This document shows positions 1-10,255 of a stretch of 64,000 bases of DNA, piece after piece. The notes beneath the pieces were generated by a model that saw nothing but the letters and a program-made list of their open reading frames with translations, was not told the origin of the DNA and did no database searches. The first letter of the stretch is position 1; each line of letters starts with the position of its first letter. This DNA is from Desmodus rotundus. Taxonomy: Eukaryota; Chordata; Mammalia; Chiroptera; Phyllostomidae. The DNA lies in assembly GCF_022682495.2 (NCBI RefSeq), contig NC_071395.1:55815242-55879241 (forward strand), in the 5' to 3' direction. A program made the position numbers and the translations under genes.

Positions 1-480
1 AGAAAGGAACAGGTGCCAATGAGAATAACAGGAACTCTCCATTAAATCTCCAAGTGTTCTCTAACAACCTGCTGGGCAGAGCCACCAGCACTAAGGAGAG
101 GCCAGTAAAGGGATTTAAGCAGGGAACACATAATCAGATTTTCCTTTTCATAAAGTCATTCTGGATTGAAGAATTAAGCCACTGAAGGCAAGGAAACAAT
201 TGGGAGCTATTGCACTGGGCCCTCAGGTGAAGAAGGTTAATGAACAGGGATTTGAAGAGGTGAAGTGAAGAGATTTTTAGGAGATGGAGTCCACAGAACA
301 TGGTGATTCAATTGGAGGAGAGTGGGAGGAGAGAGAGTAAAAGGGCAAAGACACTGGAAGGCATAGTTCAGGGTGCCTTAGATAAGGAATTCAGGGGAGA
401 GCAGGTTTGTAGGGAGAATTTTCTTGGGGCATGTTGAGTTCTAGTAGCCTGTAGGATTTATACCTGGACTGGCCCGGGGC
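1..480 (+). repeat. Ancient interspersed repeat, family unassigned
   Basis: Non-coding. The stretch around 105-230 (GGGATTTAAGCAGG, then TCATTCTGG, then GGGAGCTATTGCA) lines up in order with 41775-41900 of this window (GGTTTTGAGAAGG, AAAGTCACTGG, GGAGACTGTTGCA). The two are therefore diverged copies of one old repeat. It resembles a widespread ancient mammalian repeat that I know by sequence but cannot name safely. The left edge is cut by the window and the right edge is approximate. Confidence 0.4.
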
Positions 481-569
481 ACTGGCAGTTAAAATTTTAA
501 GTCAGGGCTTTAGGGTACACCATTGTCCTGGATGAAGACATATATTTGGGGATTTTTAGATCATAGTGT

Positions 570-1437
570 TTTTTAAAAAATATATATATAGTTTTATTAG
601 TATTATCAAAAATGTTAACATTAACTTAAGTGAATATTCTACACTGCTGAGAATGTAGAGAGAAATGTAGATCTGACTGAATTTTCTGGAAAATAATTTT
701 TTTGATATATTTATTGATTATGCTATTACAGTTGTCCCATTTCCACCCCTTCACTCAACTCCATCCTGCCCATCCCCTCCCTCCCACATTCCCCCCCTAT
801 AGTTCATGTCTATGGGTCATACTTATAAGTTCTTTGGCTTCTACATTTCCGACACTATTCTTACCCTCCCCCTGTCTATTTTCCACCTATCATTTATGCT
901 ACTTATTCTCTGTACCTTTCCCCCCTCTCTTCCCCTCCCAATCCCCTATTGACAACCCTCCATGTGATCTCCATTTCTGTGGTTCTGTTCCTGTTCTAGT
1001 TGTTTGCTTAGTTTGCTTTTGTTTTTGTTTTAGGTGTGGTTGTTAATAACTGTGAGTTTGCTGTCATTTTTACTGTTCATATTTTTTTATCTTCTTTTTC
1101 TTAGGTAAGTCCCTTTAACATTTCATATAATAATGGCTTGATGATGATGAACTCCTTTAACTTGACCTTATCTGAGAAGCACTTTATCTGCTCTTCCATT
1201 CTAAATGATAGCTTTGCTGGATACAGTAATCTTGGGTGTAGGCCCTTGCCTTTCATGACTTGGAATACTTCTTGCCAGTCCCTTCTTGCCTGTAAGATCT
1301 CTTTTGAGAAATCAGCTGACAGTCTTATGGGAACTCCTTTGTAGGTAACCGTGTCCTTTTCTCTTGCTGCTTCTAAGATTCTCTCCTTCTGTTTAATCTT
1401 GGGTAATGTAATTATGATGTGCCTTGGTGTGTTCCTC
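570..1437 (-). mobile_element. HAL1 (ORF1-only L1 derivative), 5'-truncated, with 3' transduction
   Basis: Read on the minus strand this holds the last part of ORF1, the whole HAL1 3'UTR with AATAAATATAT, and a short A tail (plus-strand T run 697-703). A further 127 bp of unrelated sequence (570-696) follows. It carries its own AATAAA (plus-strand TTTATT at 593-598) about 20 bases before a second, short A run. A perfect 15-bp direct repeat, TTTAGATCATAGTGT, sits at 555-569 and 1438-1452, so the extra segment lies inside the insertion. The simplest reading is read-through transcription past the weak HAL1 polyadenylation signal. The copy breaks off inside ORF1 where other copies continue with GGGTCCAGC. 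Confidence 0.9.
1101..1437 (-). pseudogene. HAL1 ORF1 C-terminal fragment
   Basis: Encodes the end of an L1 ORF1p-like protein: the last part of the RRM and the whole C-terminal domain, ending in the family's terminal LLYEMLKGLT and a stop. Readable motifs include TPRHIIITLPKIK, YKGVPIRLSADFS, LQARRDWQEVF and LYPAKLSFRM. The coiled coil and most of the RRM are missing through 5' truncation. It keeps the domain segment that the copies at 24011 and 47936 have lost, but shares their ITLPKIK signature. That makes it a good proxy for their ancestor. The open frame extends into flank up to about 1490, which is not element sequence. Confidence 0.85.
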
Positions 1438-1452
1438 TTTAGATCATAGTGT

Positions 1453-2348
1453 CTTAAAGGCATAATGTGGAACTGCATGTGGAGAGACATTTTGTGTTGT
1501 CAAAATGACTGGAAAGGGTGCTACTGGCCTTTAAAATCAATGGGGAAGGAAAGAAGGATGCTAGACTCTTATAAAACCAAAGATGAGGAACTGGACATCT
1601 GAATACCAATTAGGACTCTTAAAAAATGGTGAGTGTGGTGGTGGAAACCATAAACCTGTGTAGAAGGGCACAGAACTCTATCATCGCTTATCTGTCTATC
1701 AACATTCTAAGCAAGGGAAACTGCCAATTAAAATCTTGCAACTACATGTGTATCCAGAGGTAATCATAGCAAGTCATCTGGAGGTACATTCTTTAATATG
1801 GTAAATGTCAATAGGTTTGCTTTCTGTAAGTTTATAAATACAAGGGAAGACATTTTACTCTCTGAGGGAGGGTGTTAGAAGACTCTTTGCTTTGCCTTTC
1901 TCTCTCTGACTTGGTAAATTCTGTCCTTCCCCAAACTGCTTAAGATGCAGAAATCTGGGTGGGAGGTATGGGTATCATCAAATATTTTGTATAAGGGACT
2001 CAGAGGGAGAAAGGGCCATGAAATTTTCCTACCTCCTCTTCTCAAGTTCAAAGTTAGAACAATCTGTTTGTAAAACTTGGAGGACCCTGGTCAAAACTCT
2101 AGGGCAGTAGAGGGCAAGAAAATCCCAAATAAAATGACTTTGGGTCTGGAAATAGATGTTACCAGCGGGCTGACCCTTGCTCTGGAGGCAAAAAAGGTCA
2201 GTTCCAGGGCTCTGAGGTGGCAGGTAACTGAATGCAGCACTGGTTCTCCACACGGCACACCAAAAAAATATGAGTGGAAGTAACCAGCAGATTAAATAAC
2301 TCTGAATCCCTAGGAGTAGGCGCAGGCATGAATATTATTAAAACAGTC
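1453..2348. other. Unannotated single-copy-like DNA
   Basis: I recognise no gene or repeat here. The short open frames have no familiar motif and overlap one another on both strands. Confidence 0.4.
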
Positions 2349-2679
2349 TCCAACCTATAGGGTAGGAGAAAATATTGGCAAATCATATATATCTGATTAG
2401 GACCTTGTATCTAGAATATGTTGCAGGTTTTTTTGCAATTTTTTTAATAATTCAAAAATAAAAAGACAACCCAATTGAAAATGGAAAAATAACCTGAATA
2501 GACATTTCTCCAAATAAGATAAGCACATGGCCAATAAACACAGGAAAAGATATGCTCTATATCATTAGCCATCAGGTTGCAAATCAAATAAGAAACTTTG
2601 CATTCATGAGGCAACTAGAACCAAAAAGTCTGATAATAACAAGTGTGGGTGAACATATGGAGAAAGCAGAACTCTTATA
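2349..2679 (+). mobile_element. Old L1 ORF2 3' part, left piece
   Basis: Contains typical diverged L1 ORF2 text: GAGAAAATATTGGCAAATCA, then GACATTTCTCCAAATAAGAT, then ATCATTAGCCATCAGG. The frame is badly broken. The copy is interrupted at 2680 by a Tigger and resumes at 3161. Divergence suggests an L1M-age element much older than the HAL1 copies. Confidence 0.85.
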
Positions 2680-3160
2680 CAGTAGTCCCCTTTACTCATG
2701 GGGGATAGGTTCCAACACCCCCAGTGGATGCCTGAAACCACAGGTAGTACCAAACCTGATATATGTTTTTTGCTATGTATATATACTTATGATAAAGTTT
2801 AATTTATAAATTAGGCACAGTAAGAGATTAACAGCAACTAATAATACAATAAAATGATTATAACAACACAGTAAGGGTTACTTGAACACAAGCACAATCT
2901 ATCTGATAACTGAGATGACTACTAAGTGATTAACAGGAGGGGAGAGGATGCAGTGTGGATACGCTGGACAAAGAGATGTTTACTCCTTGCAAGACCAAAC
3001 AGGATGCTGAGAGATTCATCACGCTAGTCAGAACATCGTTCAATTTAAAACTTAGGAATTGTTGATTTCTGGAATTTTCTATTGAATATTTTCAGACCAC
3101 AGTTGACCGTGGTTAATGACAGCCACAGAGAGAAAAGCCACAGATGAGAGGGTGCTACTA
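2680..3160. mobile_element. Tigger-type (Tc1/mariner) non-autonomous DNA transposon
   Basis: Begins CAGTAGTCCCC and ends GGGTGCTACTA, a diverged terminal inverted repeat pair, and is flanked by the dinucleotide TA (2678-2679 and 3161-3162). The inner ends (CAGTGGATGCCTGAAACCAC near the left, CACAGTTGACCGTGGTTAA near the right) are the familiar text of Tigger-derived elements. It is 481 bp and has no transposase frame. It sits inside an old L1, so it is younger than that L1. Confidence 0.85.
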
Positions 3161-3756
3161 TAAATGGCTGATAGAAATGTAAAATTGTGCAGTCATCTTG
3201 GAAAACAATCTTGAAATTCCTTAAAAGTTAAACATAGAGTTGCCATTCAACCCAGCAATTATACTCTTAGATATATAGGCAAGAGAATTGAAGACTTATA
3301 TCCACATAAAAACTTGTTTATAGCAACATTATTCATAACAGCTAAAAGGTAGAAATAACCCAAGTGTCCATCAATTGATGGATGGTTAAACAAAATGTGG
3401 TATATTCATATAATGGAATATTCTTTGGCCATAAAAAGGAATGAAGTACTAATATGTGCTATAATATGGATAAAGTTTGAGAACATTATGCTACTTGAAG
3501 GAAGCTAGTTACCAAAGACTACATATTATATGATTCCATTGTATGAAATATCCCAAATAGGTGAACTCTAGAGACAGACAGTAGATCAGTGGTTGATTAG
3601 GGCTGGGAGAATGGGGTAGGGTGGTGAGTGAGGGGAGTGAGAGCTAAAAACTAGAGGGTTTCTTTTTAAGATTATAAAAATATTCTAAAATCAATTGTGT
3701 TGAAGTTTACACAACTGATGAATTATATCTCAATTAAACTGCTACCAAATAATATT
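3161..3756 (+). mobile_element. Old L1 3' end, right piece
   Basis: Continues the L1 interrupted at 2680: GAAATGTAAAATTGTGCAG, CAACCCAGCAATTATACTC, AAGTGTCCATCAATTGATGG, ATAAAAAGGAATGAAGTAC, and finally an L1 3'UTR ending near GAATTATATCTCAATTAAAC. It contains many stops and no intact frame. The two pieces together show the Tigger landed between TCTTATA and the GATAGAAATG text of one element. Confidence 0.85.
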
Positions 3757-3805
3757 AAGGAGATTCTGATGTTCAACTAGAGTTGAGAACCTCCACCTTA
3801 ATCTA
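3757..3805 (+). repeat. MER5-like (hAT) fragment
   Basis: GATTCTGATGTTCAACTAG followed by GTTGAGAACC resembles the 3' end of MER5-type hAT elements. The piece is short and diverged, so the assignment is weak. Confidence 0.4.
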
Positions 3806-4996
3806 TTCTAATTCACCCTGGAGGACAGAGGTTTTGGCAAGGTGGGCTGAAGGGAGGGATAAGCAGTTCTTAAACCTTTGTGAGCTGTAACTTGGGGAAA
3901 CCAGGTTGGTTTGGCATGGGACATCTTTGATTGCATTTCACAGTGGAAGTGGTGGCTGTGGGCCTCCCTCTATTACAACATCACAGTAGCTTTGGTAGGT
4001 TGCTATAACTGCAGGCTCAGTCTGCTCAGTGTCACCTCACATTTGGGAAAACAGGCTGGAGCAGGAGTGGTACCTCACAAACAAGTGTCTACTGCATCCC
4101 TTTAGGGACAGATGGAGTTGTGAACAGCCAGAACTACTTGCTAATAGTCCATAATAGCCCATAATTCTTCCCTCAGCTAAAATGCTGACATGCCCTTTAT
4201 ATAAGGACAATGTCATTCAGGAAAGTATGCGGTGAGAAGAAAAGAAAACTATGAACCAATCTGTTTCTTTAATTAATTTTCATGATGCCGACATGGTGCT
4301 AAGTCAATGGAGAAAAGTCCATCTGTTGAGTAAGAAGAAAATCAGAGTCACAGAATTTTACACATGGATTATTCCTCAAGGAGGATTAAATCTAACAATA
4401 TTTTCTGATGATTAAACAGGGGTACTGGAAATTCAGCTGACCACCCAGCACATCATAAACATTAAAAAATCTGCTTACAGGACTCCTTCTAACTTGAGAT
4501 GGCAACCAGAGCATTGCCTGGACAAGAGCCATATTTATTGTCTTTTGGGTCCCATGGACCCAGACCTTGCACAGGAAGCCCAGTGTCAGGTGTATGTATG
4601 ACAGGGTCTGGCATTTCAATGCTGAGCATTGGTGCACATGCTTCCTGATACCCCAGAGCAAGAGCCCTGAGTAGGCTAGAAATTTCTTAATGCACAAGTC
4701 CCAGGAGAACACTGTCCATGAGCATACAATGGAGGCTTAGAGAATGGTAAGATCAGTGTTGTCCACAGCAGGTGGAAGTGTCGTGAACAAAGTGGCACCT
4801 TGGAGAAAGACAGCTTTCCTGAGTGGACAGGAGAAGGAAGGCGATCTGTGGAGAGAGTGGCATGAACAAAGATACAGTCTGCCTGAGGAAGCGGGTGGAG
4901 TACAGGAGAAAAAATCTAATGGCACCCCAGTACCCGCTGGAAACAGGAAGAAACACAACAGGTAGAGATGACACGTTAGAAATTAAAGGATTTATA
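3806..4996. other. Unannotated single-copy-like DNA
   Basis: No gene or repeat recognised. The small overlapping open frames around 4392-4970 lie on both strands and show no conserved motif. Confidence 0.4.
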
Positions 4997-5312
4997 GTAG
5001 TTCCTGAAAATCCCTCTCCCCACTATCCCCTCCCCACTCCCCTCTGCCTATTGTAAGATTGTTCTTAACTTCAATGTCTCTGGTTATATTTTGTTTGTTT
5101 TTTTTCTTTTGTTGATTATGTTCCAGTTAAAGGTGAGATCATATGGTATTTGTCCCTCAACCCCTGGCTTATTTCATTTAGCATAATGCTCTCCAGTTCC
5201 ATCCATGCTGTTGAAAAGGGTATAAGCTCCTTCTTTCTCTCTGCTGAGTAGAATTCCATTGTGTAAATGTACCATAGTTTTTTGATCCACTCATTTGGAC
5301 ATCACACTTAGT
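4997..5312 (-). mobile_element. L1 3' end fragment
   Basis: On the minus strand this is the end of bat L1 ORF2 plus the start of its 3'UTR. It matches 57680-57965 closely, for example GTTCCAGTTAAAGGTGAGAT and AGCATAATGCTCTCCAGTT on the plus strand. The 3' tail is missing (it starts inside the 3'UTR) and the ORF2 side stops near 5312. No clear TSD was found. Confidence 0.85.
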
Positions 5313-5926
5313 CTGATAAAAATGGCCTTCTAGGAAGAGTTGTCTGTATGTTCAGTGTAACACTTGGAGATAAAGAAATGGTTGGAGCATTAGGCTCCAT
5401 GGCTCCCATGTACTCAGTCACCTAAACAATCATGATTAAATGTATCTCACTTAAAATATAGTAATGGAAACTAATTCAGTAATAACAAAAATTTGATTTT
5501 GTTCTGTTCATTATGTGCTGAGAAAATTAAGAAGCAAACTCTGTGGGCTTTATGTGCATTTCAGAAGTATATCCCCATTTTTACACATGGCAAAGAGAGC
5601 AATGGTTGTAGGATGTCATGTAATAATGTCATCACATAATCTTAAGAACTGATGTAAGGATCATTTTAACTCAATTTTAATATTCTATTCTTTTCTTTTT
5701 TATATTCTAGCAATAGTATATACTACTGCTATTAGTCTTGAAATATACTTGTACTCTGGGAATATTTCTCTTTTACTCACTTTTTATTTGTAGCCCAACT
5801 TTGCAAGGAAAAATGTTCTCTTAATAACTGAAAAACTGCAATATGCTAACTGTTTACATTTTACCAGCACTGTCTCTCCCCAGTGCATGCCGAAGAGCAG
5901 GGCCACTGCATCGTCACAGCAGAATA
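5313..5926. other. Unannotated AT-rich DNA
   Basis: No gene or recognisable repeat. A minus-strand open frame (5784-6107) runs on into the small inverted-repeat element and has no known motif. Confidence 0.35.
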
Positions 5927-6092
5927 CCCTCATTTTTTCATGTGTAATGTGCACTTCTTTGCCCAATTTTTTGAGGGAAAAATAAGGATGTGAACTATAC
6001 ATGGGTATAATGATTATATACCATGGGTATAATAATCCTGTGTATAATGTGCACTCATGTTTTGTGTGCACTATACATGGCAAAATGAGGTA
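5927..6092. mobile_element. MITE-like element with terminal inverted repeats
   Basis: CCTCATTTTTTCATGTGTAA (from 5928) is matched on the opposite strand by the sequence ending ATACATGGCAAAATGAGG at 6090. The inverted repeats are about 27 bp with few mismatches, and a TGTGCAC box lies near each inner end. The interior is AT-rich with palindromic repeats of TATAATG-like text. There is no coding capacity. The family is not assigned, and target duplication is unclear beyond a possible TA on the right. Confidence 0.6.
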
Positions 6093-6570
6093 ACTGCCAT
6101 TTTCCAATTCAGCCCCAGCACCAAATGGAGAAATGTGTAAGTTATTTTACAACTGAGATTTCTCAGATCTTACATATGTAGTGTACTTTTGTAGGACAAA
6201 TGATTCTAATGTTATCCCCAGATATTAAAAAGGAACAGGTAGGCCCAATACTCAGAGCCACATTGTAATTCCTTTAGAAAGATTAAGAAGATGATGATAT
6301 CCATAAGATATTGAGTGTAAACTTGAATATAATATCCGTATGAAGTGATGGACAGCTGCCTGAAGACATCAGCAGAGTGTGTGAAATTCCAGAGTGGAAT
6401 AGTGCATGGCCCGTAGCTTTACAAAAGAGAGTTTTTAATCTAAATTTAAAAAGCAGTAATATCCCACGTGAGAACTTTTTTCCCCAGAGAACTAAGAAAG
6501 AAAACTCAGAACAGTTATGAAATAACGTTCTGAAATTATGAAAAATTAACGTTTCATTGATTCCTGCCCA

Positions 6571-6582
6571 CCCCCCCCCCCC
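6571..6582. repeat. Poly-C run
   Basis: Twelve consecutive C residues after CCTGCCCA. A likely length-variable homopolymer. Confidence 0.9.
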
Positions 6583-7076
6583 AGTGGAAGTACATTATTA
6601 GTAGTTTTGCTCTTGTTCCTTGTGTTTTGGGTAAAAATTCCTTACACAGGATCTGATTCCTGTTTCAGGTTTAAGTGGCAATTAAAATAAAATAATATAT
6701 GACTTTCTGTTGTTCCATATAACTAACTTCAAGATACAATAACTGAAATTGATCAGAGTAGTGGTTTTTTAATGTGAAACTGAAAGTCCAGCTTACACAG
6801 CTACTCTGCATTTCACTGCGCCGCTGGCAAAACTGTGGGGACTCAGTGGGGAGCCCGACCCAGCACACCCCAATCAAATCACACCCTGTGCGCCTGAGTC
6901 CCACTTCACCACCGACTCTCTGGCTTCCAGTACACACAGAAGAAATACAAGATAGCAATGGTGGGGGAAGGGGCAAAACACCGATTTTTCTGTTGCCAAC
7001 TCTGGACTGGAGAATATGACTTGAACCTGAGAGCAAATGGAGCCTTTCGCTCCTGCCTCTGAATTTGTGATAACTG

Positions 7077-7089
7077 CCCCCCCCCCCCC
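7077..7089. repeat. Poly-C run
   Basis: Thirteen consecutive C residues, followed by GCCC. A likely length-variable homopolymer. Confidence 0.9.
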
Positions 7090-8574
7090 GCCCAAGGAGA
7101 AGAGGGCTGAGGTTATATATTCACCCAGAGCTTGGAACAAAGAAGCAGAGACCCGGCCAGGGCTGGCAGAGCAGTGAGAGCCAGGTCTGCACACCCTAGG
7201 AGATAGATGGGTGCGGAGGGCTAATCACTGAACTCAAGACAGCCAGGCAAAGGGAGTCTGGGTTGCTTTCCTAACTTGGGAGCAGAGAATACACCTGACT
7301 CACACCTGTCCCTCACCCCACCTGCAGTCCCACTTTCCTAACTGGAGATGGAGGAGACAGGGAAGTTGGGAGTAAAGTTTCCCCCAACATGAAGTGTAAA
7401 TGGAAAAAAATTATTTTCAAGTTTCCAGTAACTGCTGCTTCCCTGATTGAATACAGTATAGCAAAATGGCTATGGGAATTCTGTTTATAAAGTTGTCTTG
7501 TAGTTTAATAAACTTAAACTGTCTTTACAATCAGTAGTGTGAGATGAGCATCTGAGTTCTCCTGGGACTTGTCAGTAGATGTTTCTGTCGTACACGTGAA
7601 CATGTCAGAAAATAAAAACACTGTTTTTCCAGCATGAAATCATAAACAACAAAACAAAACAAAAATAACCCAAAATAAAACCAATGAAACATATATTTTA
7701 TCCTTAGATGGGTGACTGATGCTATCTAGTTATGTGACAAACTGTAAAATGATAAGCAATTCTAAATAACTTAGAGCACTAAGTTCAGTGCAAGTAATAA
7801 ATCCTTTGGTCTGAGCTCAATGAAAGAGATACACAGTTACATTCATCACTGAAATTGATTTCTGGACACCACATGTTGCAGCCTGGCCATGCCTGTCCTG
7901 GTGTGAGGCTGGGCAACCTCAGGATCTGCAACCTGGGGAAATATTCAGAAAGGAAAGGGGAGGTGAAGGTGGGGAATTACTGTTTTTCATTTTAATATTA
8001 TATAATACTAGTTAAAACACACCACCTCCCCAGTTCTTCCTGCATGTTAGGGCTCAGAATGGTAATGCCAGGATTTGTTAGGATTGGGCACATGAAGTAA
8101 GTGTCCTCCATCCCACTTGCTTATTTACACCCTATGACACATTTATCAGTTCTTTTTCAAAGATATTCATATCCAGGGATATTATTAAAATCTGTCCATG
8201 TCAAAGAAATTGGTTTTTTATAAAGCTTGAGGTAGCAATTTACTGAATTTAATAAGCTTATTACCTTAAAACTGGAAAGTGTTCAAGGTTACTCTGCTCA
8301 TGTTAAGATAGACCACAAACGGATTTGCAGGAACACTAACAACAAAAAATTAGAAGGAGGAGAGAGTCACTTTGCTCATATTGCCAGTAGACTACTTGGC
8401 AAGGTCTTCCCCTCCTTTTCGTCACTGTTCCTGTGAGCTCATTTTGGGGTACACTTTGACAAGACGCTCTCCTAGTTTCTTCAAAGAAAGTATGAGTGAG
8501 CATCTTCTCCACTGTCTTCTCTGAAACAATGATTTTTTTTTTTATGGGAATGACTGCTTGTCACTTACCACTGG

Positions 8575-8715
8575 CACGATGAAGACCCTGGTCTGTGCTT
8601 TACAGTCATGCATGTACTTGACCCTCACGATAAACCATACAAAGAAGGTTACTACTTTTATCTCCTTTCACAGATGATAAAATGAGGGGCACGGGAATTA
8701 ATACTGGAGATTCCA
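8575..8715 (-). repeat. MIR-like SINE fragment
   Basis: Plus-strand text GTGCTTTACAGTCATGCATG, then CCTCACGATAAACC, then CACAGATGATAAAATGAGG follows the order of a MIR read in reverse. It is diverged and the edges are approximate. Confidence 0.45.
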
Positions 8716-8999
8716 GCTCACACTCAACAATCAGGCTAACTTCCCACTCTTGACCGCCTTTTCAGTGGCCTTTCTCAGAGGACTCACGTATGGACCCTTT
8801 CCTTGAGTACTTTTCCCATAAAGGATTCTGGTAACTCTCAAAGAGCTTAAATAACTGGCTAAAATTTGCAGTGAGCAAGTGGTGAAGCTCAACTTCAATG
8901 CAGGCTGTCTGATCTTATTTTCCAATCTTATTTTTTAATGACATCACACTTGTGGATATGGCCAAAGTTTTCAATTTAGGAGAAATTGGCTCCAAAACA

Positions 9000-9245
9000 A
9001 AATAGCTGGCACTATTTCACTTCTTTCAGAAATAAATTCCAGATGGATTTAAGAATTAAATCTTACAAATTAAACCATAAAAGTATTGGAGGAAGATTTA
9101 TGTAGATATATATGTAGTCTTGGGTGGCAAAGGCAGTTCTAAAAATGGCCTTAAAGCAGGAAAGATGGATATATTAGTTTTCATAAAAATAAAAAGTCAG
9201 TATGTCAAAAACAGTGTGAATAAAAAGGAAATGCAAACAACTCAG
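9000..9245 (+). mobile_element. Old L1 ORF2 fragment
   Basis: Text such as TTAAACCATAAAAGTATTGG, GTAGTCTTGGGTGGCAAAGG and TCATAAAAATAAAAAGTCAG follows the C-terminal ORF2 region of old L1s. It is strongly diverged and has no usable frame. Confidence 0.7.
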
Positions 9246-9269
9246 TTCAGGAAAGCAATTCTCTTTTTG

Positions 9270-10255
9270 TTGATTCATGAATTTATTCATTTCAAAAATA
9301 TTGACAATGGAGTAAAATGGTGATAGAAAAGAGATATGGCTCCTGCCTCTATGCAGTTATAGTCCAGAGGAGTCAGAAACTGATCCATGAACGTGCCATG
9401 ACATGAACAAAGGGAGTCCTCAGTGCTATGGGAGTGGGTGGCATATGAACCTGATGGGCACAGAGATGCCAGGGCCAGCTTCCATGGAGTGATGCTTGGG
9501 TGGAGTTCAGAAAGATGAGTCCACGTGCAGTGCACGGCAGCAAGGGGAAGTCTGCAGACAGAAAAGAGCATGCCCTTTCGAGGAAGACAGCACGGTTCAT
9601 TTGAAGAACAAAGAGAAGGCCTGGATGGCCCAAAACCAGAGAGCACGGTGAAGAGAGGTAGCTGGGGGATGAGGCAGAGGGGAAGGGGCCATTCCCCAGT
9701 ACAGCAACCCCAAAAGATGAGTGGGTTTGGACAGGATGGATGATCAAGAATTTGACCTTGGGCACGATAAATTGGAGAGACCCTTGAGTGGAGACTTCAA
9801 GGAAGTAGTTGTATGTAAGGAGCCAATGTGTAAAGAATAGGACTGATCAAAAGATGTAATTTCAGCATTTCATGGTGAAGTAGAGGATGAGTCCACAGAG
9901 GGGCCTAAGGAGACTGAGCCAGCAGGAAAGCCCTGGAGAGGGTGATGTTGTGGAAGCCAGAAAAGTGTTTCAAAAACAGAAGAGAGAACAGTGCCAAATG
10001 CTATTTAAAGGTCAAATAAGGTTAGATGTGTGCTGGAAACTTCCCATTGCATTTAGAAACTGAAATGTCACTAACGATTGTAGCAAATGCTTTTCTGGTA
10101 GAATAAGGACAGGAACCTTTTGGAGCTGGCTGAGGGGTGAGTCAGTGGGGAGGAAAGAGACTGAACTGACAAGCACAGAATGAGTCTAAGAGAGTAGTCT
10201 CTGGGCAAGAGAAGTACATGAGTGAGAGCAGAGGAAGAAGTGGGATGAAGGAAAT
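9270..10255 (+). repeat. Ancient interspersed repeat, family unassigned
   Basis: Contains the same kind of G/A-rich ancient repeat text as 1-480 and 41740-42150, for example GGAGACTGAGCCAGCAGG and GAAAAGTGTTTCAAAAACAG, followed by a GGTCAAATAAGG motif. I read it as another part of that family. Diverged and non-coding. The left boundary is uncertain. Confidence 0.4.

Larger units (their letters stand above)
6093..8574. other. Unannotated DNA with two C homopolymers
   Basis: No exon or repeat family recognised. It contains the two poly-C runs listed separately and an AAAAC-rich stretch near 7645. Open frames around 6671-7194 overlap on opposite strands and look like chance. Confidence 0.35.
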
